From NCBI GenBank assembly GCA_039931555.1, contig JBDTRP010000050.1, positions 1 through 57,820 of the forward strand: a stretch of 57,820 nt of DNA, written 5' to 3'. The position numbers and the translations under genes are program-made. The notes under the pieces are model-generated. The model had not been told where the DNA came from. It saw nothing but the letters and a program-made list of their open reading frames with translations, and ran no database searches. Source of the DNA: JAENVT01 sp039931555 (GTDB taxonomy: Bacteria; Actinomycetota; Acidimicrobiia; Acidimicrobiales; Ilumatobacteraceae). Below are positions 45,502-54,329 of the stretch, piece after piece; positions within the stretch are counted from its first letter, which is position 1, and every line of letters begins with the position of its first letter.

Positions 45502-47100
45502 TCAGCGCCAGTCGTCGACGGTCACACTGCGATGTAGCTGCAGCTTCCAGGCCTGCATGGTCGACGACACGTCGCTGCCCACGACAGCGACGCGGATCCC
45601 CCCGGGAGGGTAGGCGGGCACGATGTCGTCGTCGGGGCGGGTGAGATAGTCGGCCGGCCAGGTGGGGGCAGTGGAGGGACCGATGCCGAGGATGTCGTTG
45701 CGCATCATCGGGAAGAACCCGCTGGCGCGGAACCTGCCGAGCCGAATCGTCGCCCGTTCATGAAGATAGTCGGCCACATCTTGCTTGGTGTGGCCCTCGG
45801 CGGCGAGGTGCTGCGCTCGCTTCTCGGTGAACATCACCAGCGCACCCGTCTGCGGAATCTCGAAGTCCTGCAACGTCGACGCCACGTCATCGAGACCGCT
45901 GTAGTAGTAGTTGCCGTTGTGCGCCCAGCCGCCGAGCAGGATGCTGACGACGCTGTCGGCCGCCTCGTAGCCGAGGTCGACGTGGAAGGGCGGCCACGGG
46001 CTCCCCGCCTCGTTCTCGGCGAAGGCCAACGCCCATGACACGGCACTCCCCTGGGCCGGCGTCGTGTTGATGCCGAGCTTGGCGCCGCCAAGGGTACGCA
46101 GCATCAGGTTCAGCGTTCGGCCGATGGTGGCGTTCGCCCGGTGTCCCGGTCCGAGCGCGTTGAGCCCGCCGACCATGCCGATCTCGCGGCTGATCGGCCC
46201 GCTGACGAGTTGGGCGAACGCGAACGAGTTCACGGAGCGGGTCATCGATTCGAACTGGATGTCTCCGAACACCGACGCAGTGGCGAGGATCACCGGGAGG
46301 TAGTCGGGCCTGGCGCCGGCCATCACCGCATTGATCGCGACCATCTCGACCGTGACTCGTCGACCCTCCGGACGGAACGTCTCGGTGACGATGGTGTCCG
46401 GGGCACGGCTCGTGCCGCGAAGCATTGCGGCCACGTCAGCCTGCGTCGGTGGGATGATCGGCAAGCCGTCCGTCCATCCGCTGGCGAGAAATCTGTCGTT
46501 GATCTCGGCGAGCGAGCCGCGGGCGGCCACCCTCTTGTGTGGTTCAGGATGGCGCCGGCCGGTGAGTTGCTCTTCCGCCAGAGCCGCGTTGGTGAGGTCG
46601 GCGACCACCGTCCGAGCTGCGGTCGCCGTTGCCTCGGCCGTGCGCGGCGGGTTACCGATCGGCCAGATCCGTACCGGTGCACCCACGGTCGAGACAGAGT
46701 GCTGCGCCGTCGCCTGCAGGGTTTCGAAATGGACGACCGCACAGGGCACGCCGCGGCGCTCCAGCTCGGCGGCCAGTATCACAGCGAGGTGCACCATCGT
46801 TCCGGCGGGTCCGGCGACAGCGATGGCAGCGTCGAACTCCGCGGCGAGTTGGTCGATCTCGGCGAGATCAGTGGCCATGAAGTTCGTGCGCATGTAATGA
46901 GTGGACTTCGCTGAGGGACACACCGCGGCAACCTCAGCCGACAAGGCGTCGATGACGGGCTCGAGCCCCGAACCCGGTGGCATCGTCTGGATCAGGGCGA
47001 CGCGCAGGCCATCAAGACGTAGCGGCCGGTCCGCGAGCGGAATCCGGGCGATGCTCGGCTCGTCGCTGCACGGATCAAGGGCCTCGTAGGTCGCGGTCAT
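45502..47100 (-). CDS. UGSC-related two-domain protein lacking the UGSC motif
   Basis: 532 aa. The N-terminal part (about 30-175) resembles the UGSC (seleno)protein domain: FDAAIAVAGPAGTM, then LAAELERRGVPCAVVHFETL. Where that family has U/C-G-S-C, this protein reads AGTM (99-102), so the redox residues are missing. The C-terminal ~340 residues begin SLAEINDRFLASGWTDGLPIIPPT, a block I associate with the same family in Actinobacteria. No activity can be assigned. ATG 47100; a fragment of an SDR lies directly upstream. Confidence 0.6.
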   Translation of the reverse strand: MTATYEALDPCSDEPSIARIPLADRPLRLDGLRVALIQTMPPGSGLEPVIDALSAEVAAVCPSAKSTHYMRTNFMATDLAEIDQLAAEFDAAIAVAGPAGTMVHLAVILAAELERRGVPCAVVHFETLQATAQHSVSTVGAPVRIWPIGNPPRTAEATATAARTVVADLTNAALAEEQLTGRRHPEPHKRVAARGSLAEINDRFLASGWTDGLPIIPPTQADVAAMLRGTSRAPDTIVTETFRPEGRRVTVEMVAINAVMAGARPDYLPVILATASVFGDIQFESMTRSVNSFAFAQLVSGPISREIGMVGGLNALGPGHRANATIGRTLNLMLRTLGGAKLGINTTPAQGSAVSWALAFAENEAGSPWPPFHVDLGYEAADSVVSILLGGWAHNGNYYYSGLDDVASTLQDFEIPQTGALVMFTEKRAQHLAAEGHTKQDVADYLHERATIRLGRFRASGFFPMMRNDILGIGPSTAPTWPADYLTRPDDDIVPAYPPGGIRVAVVGSDVSSTMQAWKLQLHRSVTVDDWR

Positions 47101-47103
47101 CTG

Positions 47104-47172
47104 TTACAGGTGTCCTTCGCCGCCGTCGATCAACATGGTTTGGCCGGTCATGAAGCTGGCATGGTCAGAGAC
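47104..47172 (-). pseudogene. C-terminal fragment of an SDR
   Basis: The last ~22 codons before TAA at 47104 read SDHASFMTGQTMLIDGGEGHL, the classical SDR C-terminus (x-x-TGQxLxVDGG). Upstream in the frame there is no SDR sequence; it runs into antisense of the acidic protein gene. A gene end left after deletion. Confidence 0.5.
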
Positions 47173-47293
47173 CCTGAACGACGAGGGCCGTGGCGTGATC
47201 TCCGGGTTCGCCAATTCGTCCCAGGTTAGTTGCTGTTCGAAGCCACCGCCTCCACGGTTGCGTTTCGCACCGGACCGGCGTAGACCTGTCGCC

Positions 47294-47587
47294 ATGGGTG
47301 ACGAGCAGGATGTGGCCGAGAGTGTCGACGAGGAGATGGTCGGCACCGACGCGGTGACCAGCGATCAGGTGGGGGCGTTCGGCGATGCCCCGGACCACCC
47401 CGTCGGCCTCCCGTTCGCCGACGCCGACGTCACCGACGAGTCGCTCGCCGAACGTGCGGCGCGAGAGATCCCCGAACTCAGCGACGTCGATGACCAACCC
47501 CTGCGCCTGGGGGAGCCAGCGGTCCTCGTCGACAGCGACCTGCTGGAGCAGATCGACGAAGACGGCGACCTCGCCGAACCAGACTGA
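47294..47587 (+). CDS. Small acidic hypothetical protein (DUF5709-like, tentative)
   Basis: 97 aa, strongly acidic (many Asp/Glu), with DESLAERAAREIPELSDVDDQPLRLGEP in the middle. It resembles small acidic actinobacterial proteins such as DUF5709 but I cannot be sure. ATG 47294; TAGACC is near the expected -10 position. Function unknown. The large in-frame extension to 47135 is antisense to the SDR remnant and is rejected. Confidence 0.5.
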   Translation: MGDEQDVAESVDEEMVGTDAVTSDQVGAFGDAPDHPVGLPFADADVTDESLAERAAREIPELSDVDDQPLRLGEPAVLVDSDLLEQIDEDGDLAEPD

Positions 47588-47653
47588 TCCGTCCGCCGCC
47601 GCGCGTGTCGCGCACCATGTACGTTGCGAACGGGCAAGACGAGGAGGAGACAG

Positions 47654-48024
47654 GTGACTATCGGGGGCTTCTCGTCGAAGCGGCTGTCTCGTGTGCGAGA
47701 CCTGCTCGAGCGTCACGTCGAGTCCGGCTTCGTGCCGGGAACGATGGCTGTCCTCGCCCGCCACGGCGAGGTGCACATCGAGGCCACGGGCACTTCGACA
47801 CCATCAGCTGGGGTTTCGGGATGTCGGTCTGCACCCGCCGCATGCACCTCGGTCCCTCGGTCGGCACCTACGGGTGGCCCGGCTTCTACGGCACCGTCTG
47901 GTTCAACGATCCCGCCGAGGACATGACGACGATCATCATGATGCAGCGGGCACACGCGGGCGATCAGAGGCTGCCAATGTGGAACGACCTCTGGACCACT
48001 GTCTAGCAGGCGATCGACGACTGA
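47654..48024 (+). pseudogene. Serine hydrolase (beta-lactamase class C family) with internal deletion, frameshift and amber codon
   Basis: GTG 47654 with AGGAGG upstream starts a clear class-C beta-lactamase-like N-terminus (LERHVESGFVPGTMAVLARHGEVH). Near 47795 the frame shifts and the sequence jumps to the family's C-terminus (WGFGMSVCTRR, then SVGTYGWPGFYGTVWFNDPAED). The middle ~250 residues with the SxxK and YxN motifs are absent. A TAG at 48004-48006 replaces the expected Tyr codon before QAIDD and TGA 48022. Dead gene. Confidence 0.7.
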
Positions 48025-48111
48025 CAGCGGGGCCGGCGATCGCCTCGATCATCGCGAGATCGAATCGGCCCGACTCCACCTCACCGAACCACCACCGCGT
48101 TCCCGCGCATT

Positions 48112-50238
48112 TCAGCGAGTGCCGCGTGCGGTTCGTCGAATGCGAGCGTCGGCCACGGCGACACCGTTCTCGAGGAGGAAGAGTGGGTTGAGGTCGATCT
48201 CGGCGATCTCGGTGACCTCCGATACCACGGTCGAGATGCGATGAAGGACGGCGCGGAGCGCGGCGACGTCGAGCACGGCAGCGCCCCGGTAGCCGGTGAG
48301 CAAGGGATAGGACCGCAATGATTCCAGCATCTCGTCGACGTCGTGGTCTGTAAGCGGCGCGACGCGGACAGCGACGTCGTCGAGCACCTCGACCGCTGTT
48401 CCTCCCCGGCCGACCACGACCAGCGGCCCGACGAGCGGATCCCGGTTGACACCGACGATCATCTCGAGACCCGAGTCGACCTGCTCTTGCACCAGAAACC
48501 TGCGGGCGGCGTCGGGTAGACCCGCCTCGGCAAGGGCCGCAGCGATCGTCCGCACCGCCGCCGCGGCCTCGGCTCCCGTGGCGACACCGGTGCACACGCC
48601 ACCGACGTCGCTCTTGTGGAGGGCCGCCGCCGCCTTGACGACAACGGTGCCGCCGAGGGCGACCTGCGCCTGCTCCGCTTCCTCCGGCGTTGACACCAGT
48701 CGGCTGCGAACCGACGGAATTCCGCAGGCCTCGAGGAGCGCGGAGACCGTGACCGTGTCGAGCCAGTCGTCCGCGGTGCTGGGATCGGCGTTCACGATGC
48801 TGCGGGCTCGCTCGATATCGATGTCCGATCGCCGAACCTTCCCTTCCGGTCGACGCCGGCGTTCGTCCCAAACGATGGCTCGAGCGAGGGCGCGAGCGGC
48901 GTTCTCGGGGGCCGTGAAGGAAGGAATCCCGGCCGCATGCAGCGTCGCAGGTGGTCCCTCGCGGTTCATGAACACACCGACCAGGGCGATGTCGTCCGCC
49001 AGCGCGGCGCGGGCGGCGATCAGTTCCTCGGCGACGTCTGCCGGCCCGGTGAGCAGCGGTGTGTTGAACAGCACCATGACTGCATCCACGTCTGGCTCGG
49101 CCCCGAGGATGCACGTGACGTGCCCGTACTGCGAGGCGGTGGCGCTGGCGATCATGTCGACCGGGTTGGACACGCCGGCCTCGGGCGGGAGCAGTGACCG
49201 CAGCCGCGCCGCGGTCGGTGCAGCCAACTCGGGGACCTCGAGGCCGTTGGCTTCGCAGGCATCTGCCGCGAGGATCCCCGGCCCACCGCCGTTGGTGACG
49301 ATCGCTACCCGGCGCCCTCTGAACCGCCGCGTGAAGCTCAACACCGTCGCCACGTCGAGCATCTCCTCGATCGACCTGGCCCGGACGACACCGGCTTGGC
49401 GCAGCAACGCGTCCACTCCCACGTCGCCGCCCGACAGGGCTGCCGTATGCGATGCCGCCCCTCGGCGGCCGGCCACCGTGCGTCCCGCCTTGACCGCGAC
49501 GATCGGCACGCGGCGACCGACGCGGCGCGCGACCCGGACGAACGCTGCCGGGTCCGGGATCGACTCGAGGTACAGCAAGATCACGTCCGCCGCGGACTTG
49601 TCTTCCCAGTACCGCAGGAGGTCGTTGGTCGACACGTCGGCGGCATTTCCGATCGACACGAAAGCCCCGATGCCGAGGCCCCGTGCGTCGGCCGCTTCGA
49701 GGACGGCCAGCCCGACCGCACCCGATTGGCTCAGCAGGAATACGCCGCCAGCGGCAGGCAGTGTTCGACTGAAGGTGGCGTTGAACCGCCCGTCGCCGAC
49801 GCCGCCGAGGATTCCCGTGCAGTTGGGTCCAACCAACCGCACCCCCCGTTCGCTCGCGGCCGCCGCAAGGCGCGCCTGACGCGCCGCGCCCTCCGGCCCG
49901 ACTTCTGCGAACCCGGCCGAGATCACGCACACCGCCCCGATGCCGAGATCCCCAGCTTGAGTCACCACGTCGACGACCGCATCGGCCGGCACGCAGATGA
50001 CGACGAGATCGGGTGTGACTGGGCAGGCGGCGAGATCCGGAAACGCCGTGACGCCACGCACCTCCGCGTGGTGCGGGTTGACGGGCAGCACGACCCCGCC
50101 GAAGCCGCTGTCGACCAGATTGCCGAACAGGAGCCCGGCGATGGTCGCCGGGTTGCCGCTGGCCCCGACGACCGCGATCGCCTGCGGGGAGCTGAAGCCG
50201 TCGAGCGCTGGGCCAACGTCAATCCTGCCTTCCTCCAT
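48112..50238 (-). CDS. Acyl-CoA synthetase (NDP-forming) / acetate-CoA ligase-like
   Basis: 708 aa with all domains of the archaeal ACD/Pat-type enzyme in one chain: CoA-binding Rossmann (AIAVVGASGNP), succinyl-CoA-ligase-like flavodoxin domains, catalytic His264 in GAASHTAALSG, and C-terminal ATP-grasp (from about 480, VVKAAAALHKSDVGGV; metal site in EIDLNPLF). It interconverts acyl-CoA and acid with ADP/GDP phosphorylation. Head-to-head with the 2-oxoacid:ferredoxin oxidoreductase operon 162 bp away, which makes acyl-CoA; together they could conserve energy from 2-oxoacids. ATG 50238. Confidence 0.9.
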   Translation of the reverse strand: MEEGRIDVGPALDGFSSPQAIAVVGASGNPATIAGLLFGNLVDSGFGGVVLPVNPHHAEVRGVTAFPDLAACPVTPDLVVICVPADAVVDVVTQAGDLGIGAVCVISAGFAEVGPEGAARQARLAAAASERGVRLVGPNCTGILGGVGDGRFNATFSRTLPAAGGVFLLSQSGAVGLAVLEAADARGLGIGAFVSIGNAADVSTNDLLRYWEDKSAADVILLYLESIPDPAAFVRVARRVGRRVPIVAVKAGRTVAGRRGAASHTAALSGGDVGVDALLRQAGVVRARSIEEMLDVATVLSFTRRFRGRRVAIVTNGGGPGILAADACEANGLEVPELAAPTAARLRSLLPPEAGVSNPVDMIASATASQYGHVTCILGAEPDVDAVMVLFNTPLLTGPADVAEELIAARAALADDIALVGVFMNREGPPATLHAAGIPSFTAPENAARALARAIVWDERRRRPEGKVRRSDIDIERARSIVNADPSTADDWLDTVTVSALLEACGIPSVRSRLVSTPEEAEQAQVALGGTVVVKAAAALHKSDVGGVCTGVATGAEAAAAVRTIAAALAEAGLPDAARRFLVQEQVDSGLEMIVGVNRDPLVGPLVVVGRGGTAVEVLDDVAVRVAPLTDHDVDEMLESLRSYPLLTGYRGAAVLDVAALRAVLHRISTVVSEVTEIAEIDLNPLFLLENGVAVADARIRRTARGTR

Positions 50239-50400
50239 GCCGCCAGTCTCGCCCCTCCTGGCGCCAGAGTCATAAGGCACGAGCGGCGGGGTCCGGGGGC
50301 CCTAGGCAGGCGATGTCACGCGGGCCGAAGATCGGGTCACGAATCACTTCCTGTTTTCACGACCGGCGTCACGGATTCCCGCTGCTCTGGCGGTGATGTC

Positions 50401-51795
50401 GTGACCAACCTCGCTCACAAGCCTCTGCCCTTCCTCGTGCCGGAGTACTGCAAGGGTTGCGGGCGCTGTATCGCCTCGTGCATCAAGGATTGCATCTCGC
50501 CCGGCAGCGAGATACATCCGCTCACGGGTCTCGTCCCGATCGTGCTCGACCTGACTCGGTGCAACCACTGCGGGCTGTGCATCGACGCGTGTCCGGAGCC
50601 GTTCGGTCTGCGGCCCGAGGGCGAGGAGGCGGCGTTTGCGCTGCTCGATCCCGCCCTGCTGGGTGGTCCGAGGCCCTACGACGCACCCACACCCGAGCCA
50701 GAGCCCGATGTCTCCCTGGCGCTGCCAGAACGCGCCCCCCTCATCGTGAAGGGCACATACGCGGCGGCGGTGGGCGCCGTCCTGGCTGGATGCCGGCACG
50801 TCTACGGCTACCCGATCACGCCGTCCACCGAGGGCGCCGAAATGATGGCGAGGGTCCAACCGGCGCTCGACGGGGTGTTCATCCAAGCGGTCAGCGAGGT
50901 TGCGACCGTCAACATGATGTATGGCGCGGGAGGGGCCGGAAAGCGGTGCATCACCTTCACCAGCTCGCCCGGCTTCAGCCTCATGCTGGAGGGGATCTCC
51001 TACATGATCGGAGCGGAGGTGCCTGCCGTCTTCGTGAACCTCATGCGAGGCGGGCCTGGGCTGGGGAACATCGGACCCGAGCAGGCGGACATCAAGCTGG
51101 CCTGCCGCGGCCTCGGTCACGGCAACACGCACGCGATCGTCCTGGTCCCTGCCACCCCGCAGGAGATGCTCGACAGCGCGATGCTGTCGTTCGAACTGGC
51201 GTTCAAGTACCGGAATCCGGTGGTGATCCTTGGCGACGGTTATCTCGGCCAGATGACCGGGAAGGTGCGCCTCCCCGATCGCATGGTCGTGCCGGGCATC
51301 CCCGAGTGGGCCGTCTACGGCGACCGCTCGCACCGGGGCAACCTGATCTGCTCCATCGACCTGTCGGAGGCCGGACTCGAGCGTCACAACCAAGACCTCG
51401 ACGAAAAGTACGCGCGGATCGCGGCCGACGAGCAGCGGGCCGATCTCCACCGCTGCGACGACGCCGATGTCGTCCTCGTGGCGTGCAACACCCCAGCCCA
51501 ACTGGCCAAGGGGGCCGTGAAGGAGTTGCGCGACCAGGGCCTGCGGGTGGGGCTGTTCCGCCCGATCACGTTGTGGCCGTTCCCGATCGACGCCCTCTGT
51601 GGGATGATCGACCGGGTACGCCGCATCGTCGTGGTCGAGGCCAGCAGCGGCCAGCTGGAGGACGAGGTGCGCTTGGCCCTGAGCCACGCCGAGGTGCAGG
51701 CGCCGCCGATCAGTCACGTCCGACGTCAGGGCGGGATCCTCCCCTCCCAAGCCGAGATCGTCGAACACGTGCTGCGCCTGGAAGGGATGCACTGA
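50401..51795 (+). CDS. 2-Oxoacid:ferredoxin oxidoreductase, fused delta (2x[4Fe-4S]) and alpha subunits
   Basis: 464 aa. N-terminal ferredoxin domain with two clusters: Cys17/20/23/27 (YCKGCGRCIASC) and Cys54/57/60/64 (RCNHCGLCIDACP). The rest is the alpha (pyrimidine-binding) subunit: GTYAAAVGAVLAGCRHVYGYPITPSTE, AVSEVATVNMMYGAGGAGKR, RGGPGLGNIGPEQADI. GTG 50401 chosen; the frame is open far upstream but antisense to the NDP-forming ligase. Catalyses CoA-dependent oxidation of a 2-oxoacid (2-oxoglutarate or branched-chain) with ferredoxin reduction. The stop shares one base with the next start (TGATG). Confidence 0.92.
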   Translation: MTNLAHKPLPFLVPEYCKGCGRCIASCIKDCISPGSEIHPLTGLVPIVLDLTRCNHCGLCIDACPEPFGLRPEGEEAAFALLDPALLGGPRPYDAPTPEPEPDVSLALPERAPLIVKGTYAAAVGAVLAGCRHVYGYPITPSTEGAEMMARVQPALDGVFIQAVSEVATVNMMYGAGGAGKRCITFTSSPGFSLMLEGISYMIGAEVPAVFVNLMRGGPGLGNIGPEQADIKLACRGLGHGNTHAIVLVPATPQEMLDSAMLSFELAFKYRNPVVILGDGYLGQMTGKVRLPDRMVVPGIPEWAVYGDRSHRGNLICSIDLSEAGLERHNQDLDEKYARIAADEQRADLHRCDDADVVLVACNTPAQLAKGAVKELRDQGLRVGLFRPITLWPFPIDALCGMIDRVRRIVVVEASSGQLEDEVRLALSHAEVQAPPISHVRRQGGILPSQAEIVEHVLRLEGMH

Positions 51796-53240
51796 TGCCG
51801 TCCTCTGTCTTCTATCGCCAGTTCGAACGTCACGATCACGCCGCGGGGATCAAGGCGCACACGACCACCTACTGTCCCGGCTGCGGTCACGGGCTCGCTC
51901 AGAAGTACCTGGCCGAGGCGATCGACGAGCTCGGCGTCCAGGACCGCACGATCCTCGTGTCACCCGTCGGGTGCTCGGTGTTCTCCTACTACTACTTCGA
52001 CGTCGGCAACACGCAGGCCGCGCACGGCAGGGCGCCGGCCGTCGCCATCGGCCACAAGACTGCCAACCCCGACTCGATCGTCGTGTGCTATCAGGGCGAC
52101 GGCGACCTGGCATCGATCGGACTCGCCGAGATCATCAGCGCTGCCCAGTTGGGCATGCCGATGACGGTGATCTTCGTCAACAACGCAATCTACGGGATGA
52201 CCGGTGGCCAGATGGCACCGACGACCCTCCTCGGCCAGCACACGTCGACCTCACCCGACGGCCGGTCCCTGTTCGCTGGTCAACCGCTGAAGGTGGCGGA
52301 GCTGATTGCCGGGCTCGACGGCCCGCTCTACGTCGAGCGGGTCGCGCTCTACGACAACCGTCGCCGGACGCACGCCAAGCGCGCCATCCGGAAGGCCCTC
52401 GAGCTCCAAGTCGACGGTGCCGGATTCGCGCTGATCGAGGTCCTCGCTGAATGTCCGATCCACCTCAACCTCGAACCCGATGCCGCCGAGGCCTGGGTAC
52501 GCGACAGCATGGAACCGGTCTTCCCGTTGGGGGTGAAGAAAGACGTCACCGACGGCTCCCGCTTCCCGCCCATCCCGACGCCCACCTTCGACCCCGAACG
52601 AACGCTCGAGGCGCTGGGCACGACGACCGACCAACCCGATCGATTCGCGACCGCATTCCCGTCGCACCTCGATCCGGAGGACATCAGTCTCAAGCTGGCG
52701 GGCGCCGGCGGGGACGGTGCGCAGACGGCGGCGATGCTCATCACCCGGGCCGCAATCAGCGAGGGCTTCGATTCGACCCACATCCCGAGTTATGGACCGG
52801 AATCCCGCGGTGGTACGTCGTATGCCGACGTCCACGTCGCGATCAAGGAGGTGCTCTCCCCCGCGGCGCCACATCCCCATCTCCTCGTGGCCTTCAACGC
52901 TCCCAGCCTCGCCAAGTTCGGCCCGACCGTGCGCCCCGGCGGCATCGTCATCTACGACAGCTCGGTCATCGACGCGATGCCGGACACGCTGGCGGACGGG
53001 ATCCGCGTCGTCGGCGTGCCGTTCGCCGAAGTGGCCAACGACCTCGGCTCGGTGCTCGTCAAGAACGTGGTCGCCCTCGGCGCCCTCCAGGGCGTTACCC
53101 AGATCTTCCCGAAAGCGACGTTCCTCGCTGCGATACGCGGTGCGCTCAGCAGCAAACGGGCATTGGTCGCCCTCAACGAGCAGGCCTTCGAGCGGGGCGC
53201 CCACCTGTCGGCCGAGCTCGCCAGTCGAGAGCTCAGCTGA
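51795..53240 (+). CDS. 2-Oxoacid:ferredoxin oxidoreductase, fused beta (TPP) and gamma subunits
   Basis: 481 aa. Beta part (1-240): CPGCGHG (27-33), SPVGCSVFSYYYFD, TPP/Mg2+ motif GDGD (101-104) and NNAIYGMTGGQM (129-140). Gamma part (from about 298): LAGAGGDGAQTAAMLI, SYGPESRGGTSYADV, NDLGSVLVKN. With the upstream gene this gives all four subunits in two chains. Most family members have three or four separate genes. ATG 51795 coupled to the upstream stop. Probably cytoplasmic; the electron acceptor gene is not in the window. Confidence 0.92.
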   Translation: MPSSVFYRQFERHDHAAGIKAHTTTYCPGCGHGLAQKYLAEAIDELGVQDRTILVSPVGCSVFSYYYFDVGNTQAAHGRAPAVAIGHKTANPDSIVVCYQGDGDLASIGLAEIISAAQLGMPMTVIFVNNAIYGMTGGQMAPTTLLGQHTSTSPDGRSLFAGQPLKVAELIAGLDGPLYVERVALYDNRRRTHAKRAIRKALELQVDGAGFALIEVLAECPIHLNLEPDAAEAWVRDSMEPVFPLGVKKDVTDGSRFPPIPTPTFDPERTLEALGTTTDQPDRFATAFPSHLDPEDISLKLAGAGGDGAQTAAMLITRAAISEGFDSTHIPSYGPESRGGTSYADVHVAIKEVLSPAAPHPHLLVAFNAPSLAKFGPTVRPGGIVIYDSSVIDAMPDTLADGIRVVGVPFAEVANDLGSVLVKNVVALGALQGVTQIFPKATFLAAIRGALSSKRALVALNEQAFERGAHLSAELASRELS

Positions 53241-53296
53241 CGATCCCGAGTCCGGACGCCGATGCGCCGGTCTGGCACCACTCGGCTCCGGGGCTT

Positions 53297-53364
53297 CGCC
53301 TGCAACTTTGTCGCTGCGAGGTCGCTGGGCGACCTGAGAGCGACAAAGGTTCGAGTGAGCCGCT
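53297..53364 (+). repeat. Dispersed palindromic element, copy 2
   Basis: 68 nt, inverted relative to the copy at 29043-29109. CTTTGTCGCT (outer) and AGGTCGC/GCGACCT (inner) arms conserved, with sequence differences spread over loops and arms. It abuts the tRNA-Cys-like fragment and replaces its acceptor stem. Confidence 0.72.
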
Positions 53365-53412
53365 GGGAATCGAACCCATGTACAGGGCCTTTGCAGGCTC
53401 GTCATTTGGAAG
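53364..53412 (-). pseudogene. tRNA-Cys(GCA)-like 3' half, copy A
   Basis: On the minus strand the sequence reads as a tRNA-Cys anticodon loop CTGCAAA, a variable region ending GTAC and a perfect T arm ATGGGTTCGATTCCCA-type, then runs into the palindromic element instead of an acceptor stem with CCA. No matching 5' half. About 50 nt are nearly identical to copy B. Confidence 0.55.
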
Positions 53413-53550
53413 ACATCTTGCCTGTTCAGCGGGCACGTTTGGGGCAAGCGAGGCGCGACTGAGAGGCAGCCGAGGGGTGGGTCCAGCGACATCGCAGCGA
53501 CCGGCAGTCACAGATGGTCAGAATCAGAGCGTTGACGCGCTGAATCTGTC
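53364..53550. repeat. Imperfect ~190-bp direct repeat, unit A
   Basis: Begins with the tRNA-Cys-like fragment and ends GTTGACGCGCTGAATCTGTC. The two ends are conserved in unit B (54413-54612); the middle is diverged. Confidence 0.5.
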
Positions 53551-53624
53551 ATGGAATCGTCGATCCGGGACGTCACGGATGACGACCCGAATCACTACCC
53601 GATCGTCGGCGGGATGAGATCGTG

Positions 53625-53820
53625 TCAGCGACCAGCGAGACCGAGGAACACCAGCATGGCGCGAGCGAGCCTGATCATGTCCTCGTCGCCGAGGTGGCCG
53701 ATGCGCTCACCTAGCTAGTCTCGAACGTGGCACTGTCGTTATCTTGTCGACCATCAGCCGGCTCAGTTCTCGAATGCCGTTCGAGTCGTCGGGATCGACT
53801 GGCTCCGTGAGGACTGGCCC
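53625..53820 (-). pseudogene. mazF/pemK toxin gene, 5'-truncated and frameshifted
   Basis: Minus strand: GPVLTEPVDPDD, then RELSRLMVDKITTVPRSRL, a classic MazF block. The frame is broken at CTAGCTAG (53711-53718); removing one CTAG restores GERIGHLGDEDMIRLARAMLVFLGLAGR and TGA 53625-53627, the MazF C-terminus. The N-terminal half of the toxin is missing and the vapC gene starts there. No mazE is seen. A non-functional remnant. Confidence 0.75.
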
Positions 53821-53822
53821 GA

Positions 53823-54188
53823 ATGATCGTCGTCGATGCCAGCGTGCTGATCGCCTTCCTCGACCCGAACGACGCTCACCACGAAGCAGCCGTCGAGATC
53901 CTTGAAGATGCATCACCGCCGTTGCTCTTGCACCCGATCACAGCAGCCGAAGTGCTCGTCGCTGCCGTACGCAACGACGTCACAGACGCGGTGTGGGGCG
54001 ACCTGATGGCCATCGGCGTCGAGATCGACGACACGGCGATCGATCCGTTGCTACTCGCCAAACTACGCGTCAAGACCGGCTGCAAGATGCCCGACTGCTG
54101 CGTCCTCGCCAGCGCCACCACCCGCAACACGGCCGTTGCCACCGTCAACGAACGACTCCGCCGGCACGCCGCCGGCGATCTGTCATGA
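53823..54188 (+). CDS. VapC-like PIN-domain ribonuclease toxin, no adjacent antitoxin
   Basis: 121-aa PIN domain. The acidic residues expected for Mg2+-dependent RNase activity are Asp5 (VVDAS), Glu43 (TAAEVLVA) and Asp91 (KMPDCCVLA), with Asn109 (TVNERL) at the fourth position. Length and motifs are normal, so it could be active. A VapB antitoxin would normally sit just upstream; that space is occupied by the mazF remnant on the other strand. Orphan toxin, or antitoxin elsewhere. ATG 53823. Confidence 0.85.
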   Translation: MIVVDASVLIAFLDPNDAHHEAAVEILEDASPPLLLHPITAAEVLVAAVRNDVTDAVWGDLMAIGVEIDDTAIDPLLLAKLRVKTGCKMPDCCVLASATTRNTAVATVNERLRRHAAGDLS

Positions 54189-54329
54189 GCGACGCAAAGG
54201 TGTGCCGACCAACTACATCGGCACCTTGCTGACGATCGGGTTCGGTGCGTCACAACCGGCGCCGAAGTCACAATCCTCGAACGCGCTCTGCTGCGGCCAC
54301 CGAAAGCGTGATCCGGGGAGCCACACATG
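54189..54329. other. Intergenic, nothing recognised
   Basis: About 140 bp after vapC with no convincing ORF, RNA or repeat. Confidence 0.4.

Noticed and set aside
47936..49930. 664-aa minus-strand open frame overlapping the NDP-forming ligase
   Set aside because: Arg/Gly-rich composition typical of an out-of-frame reading of the same strand; the real frame has the catalytic His and ATP-grasp motifs.
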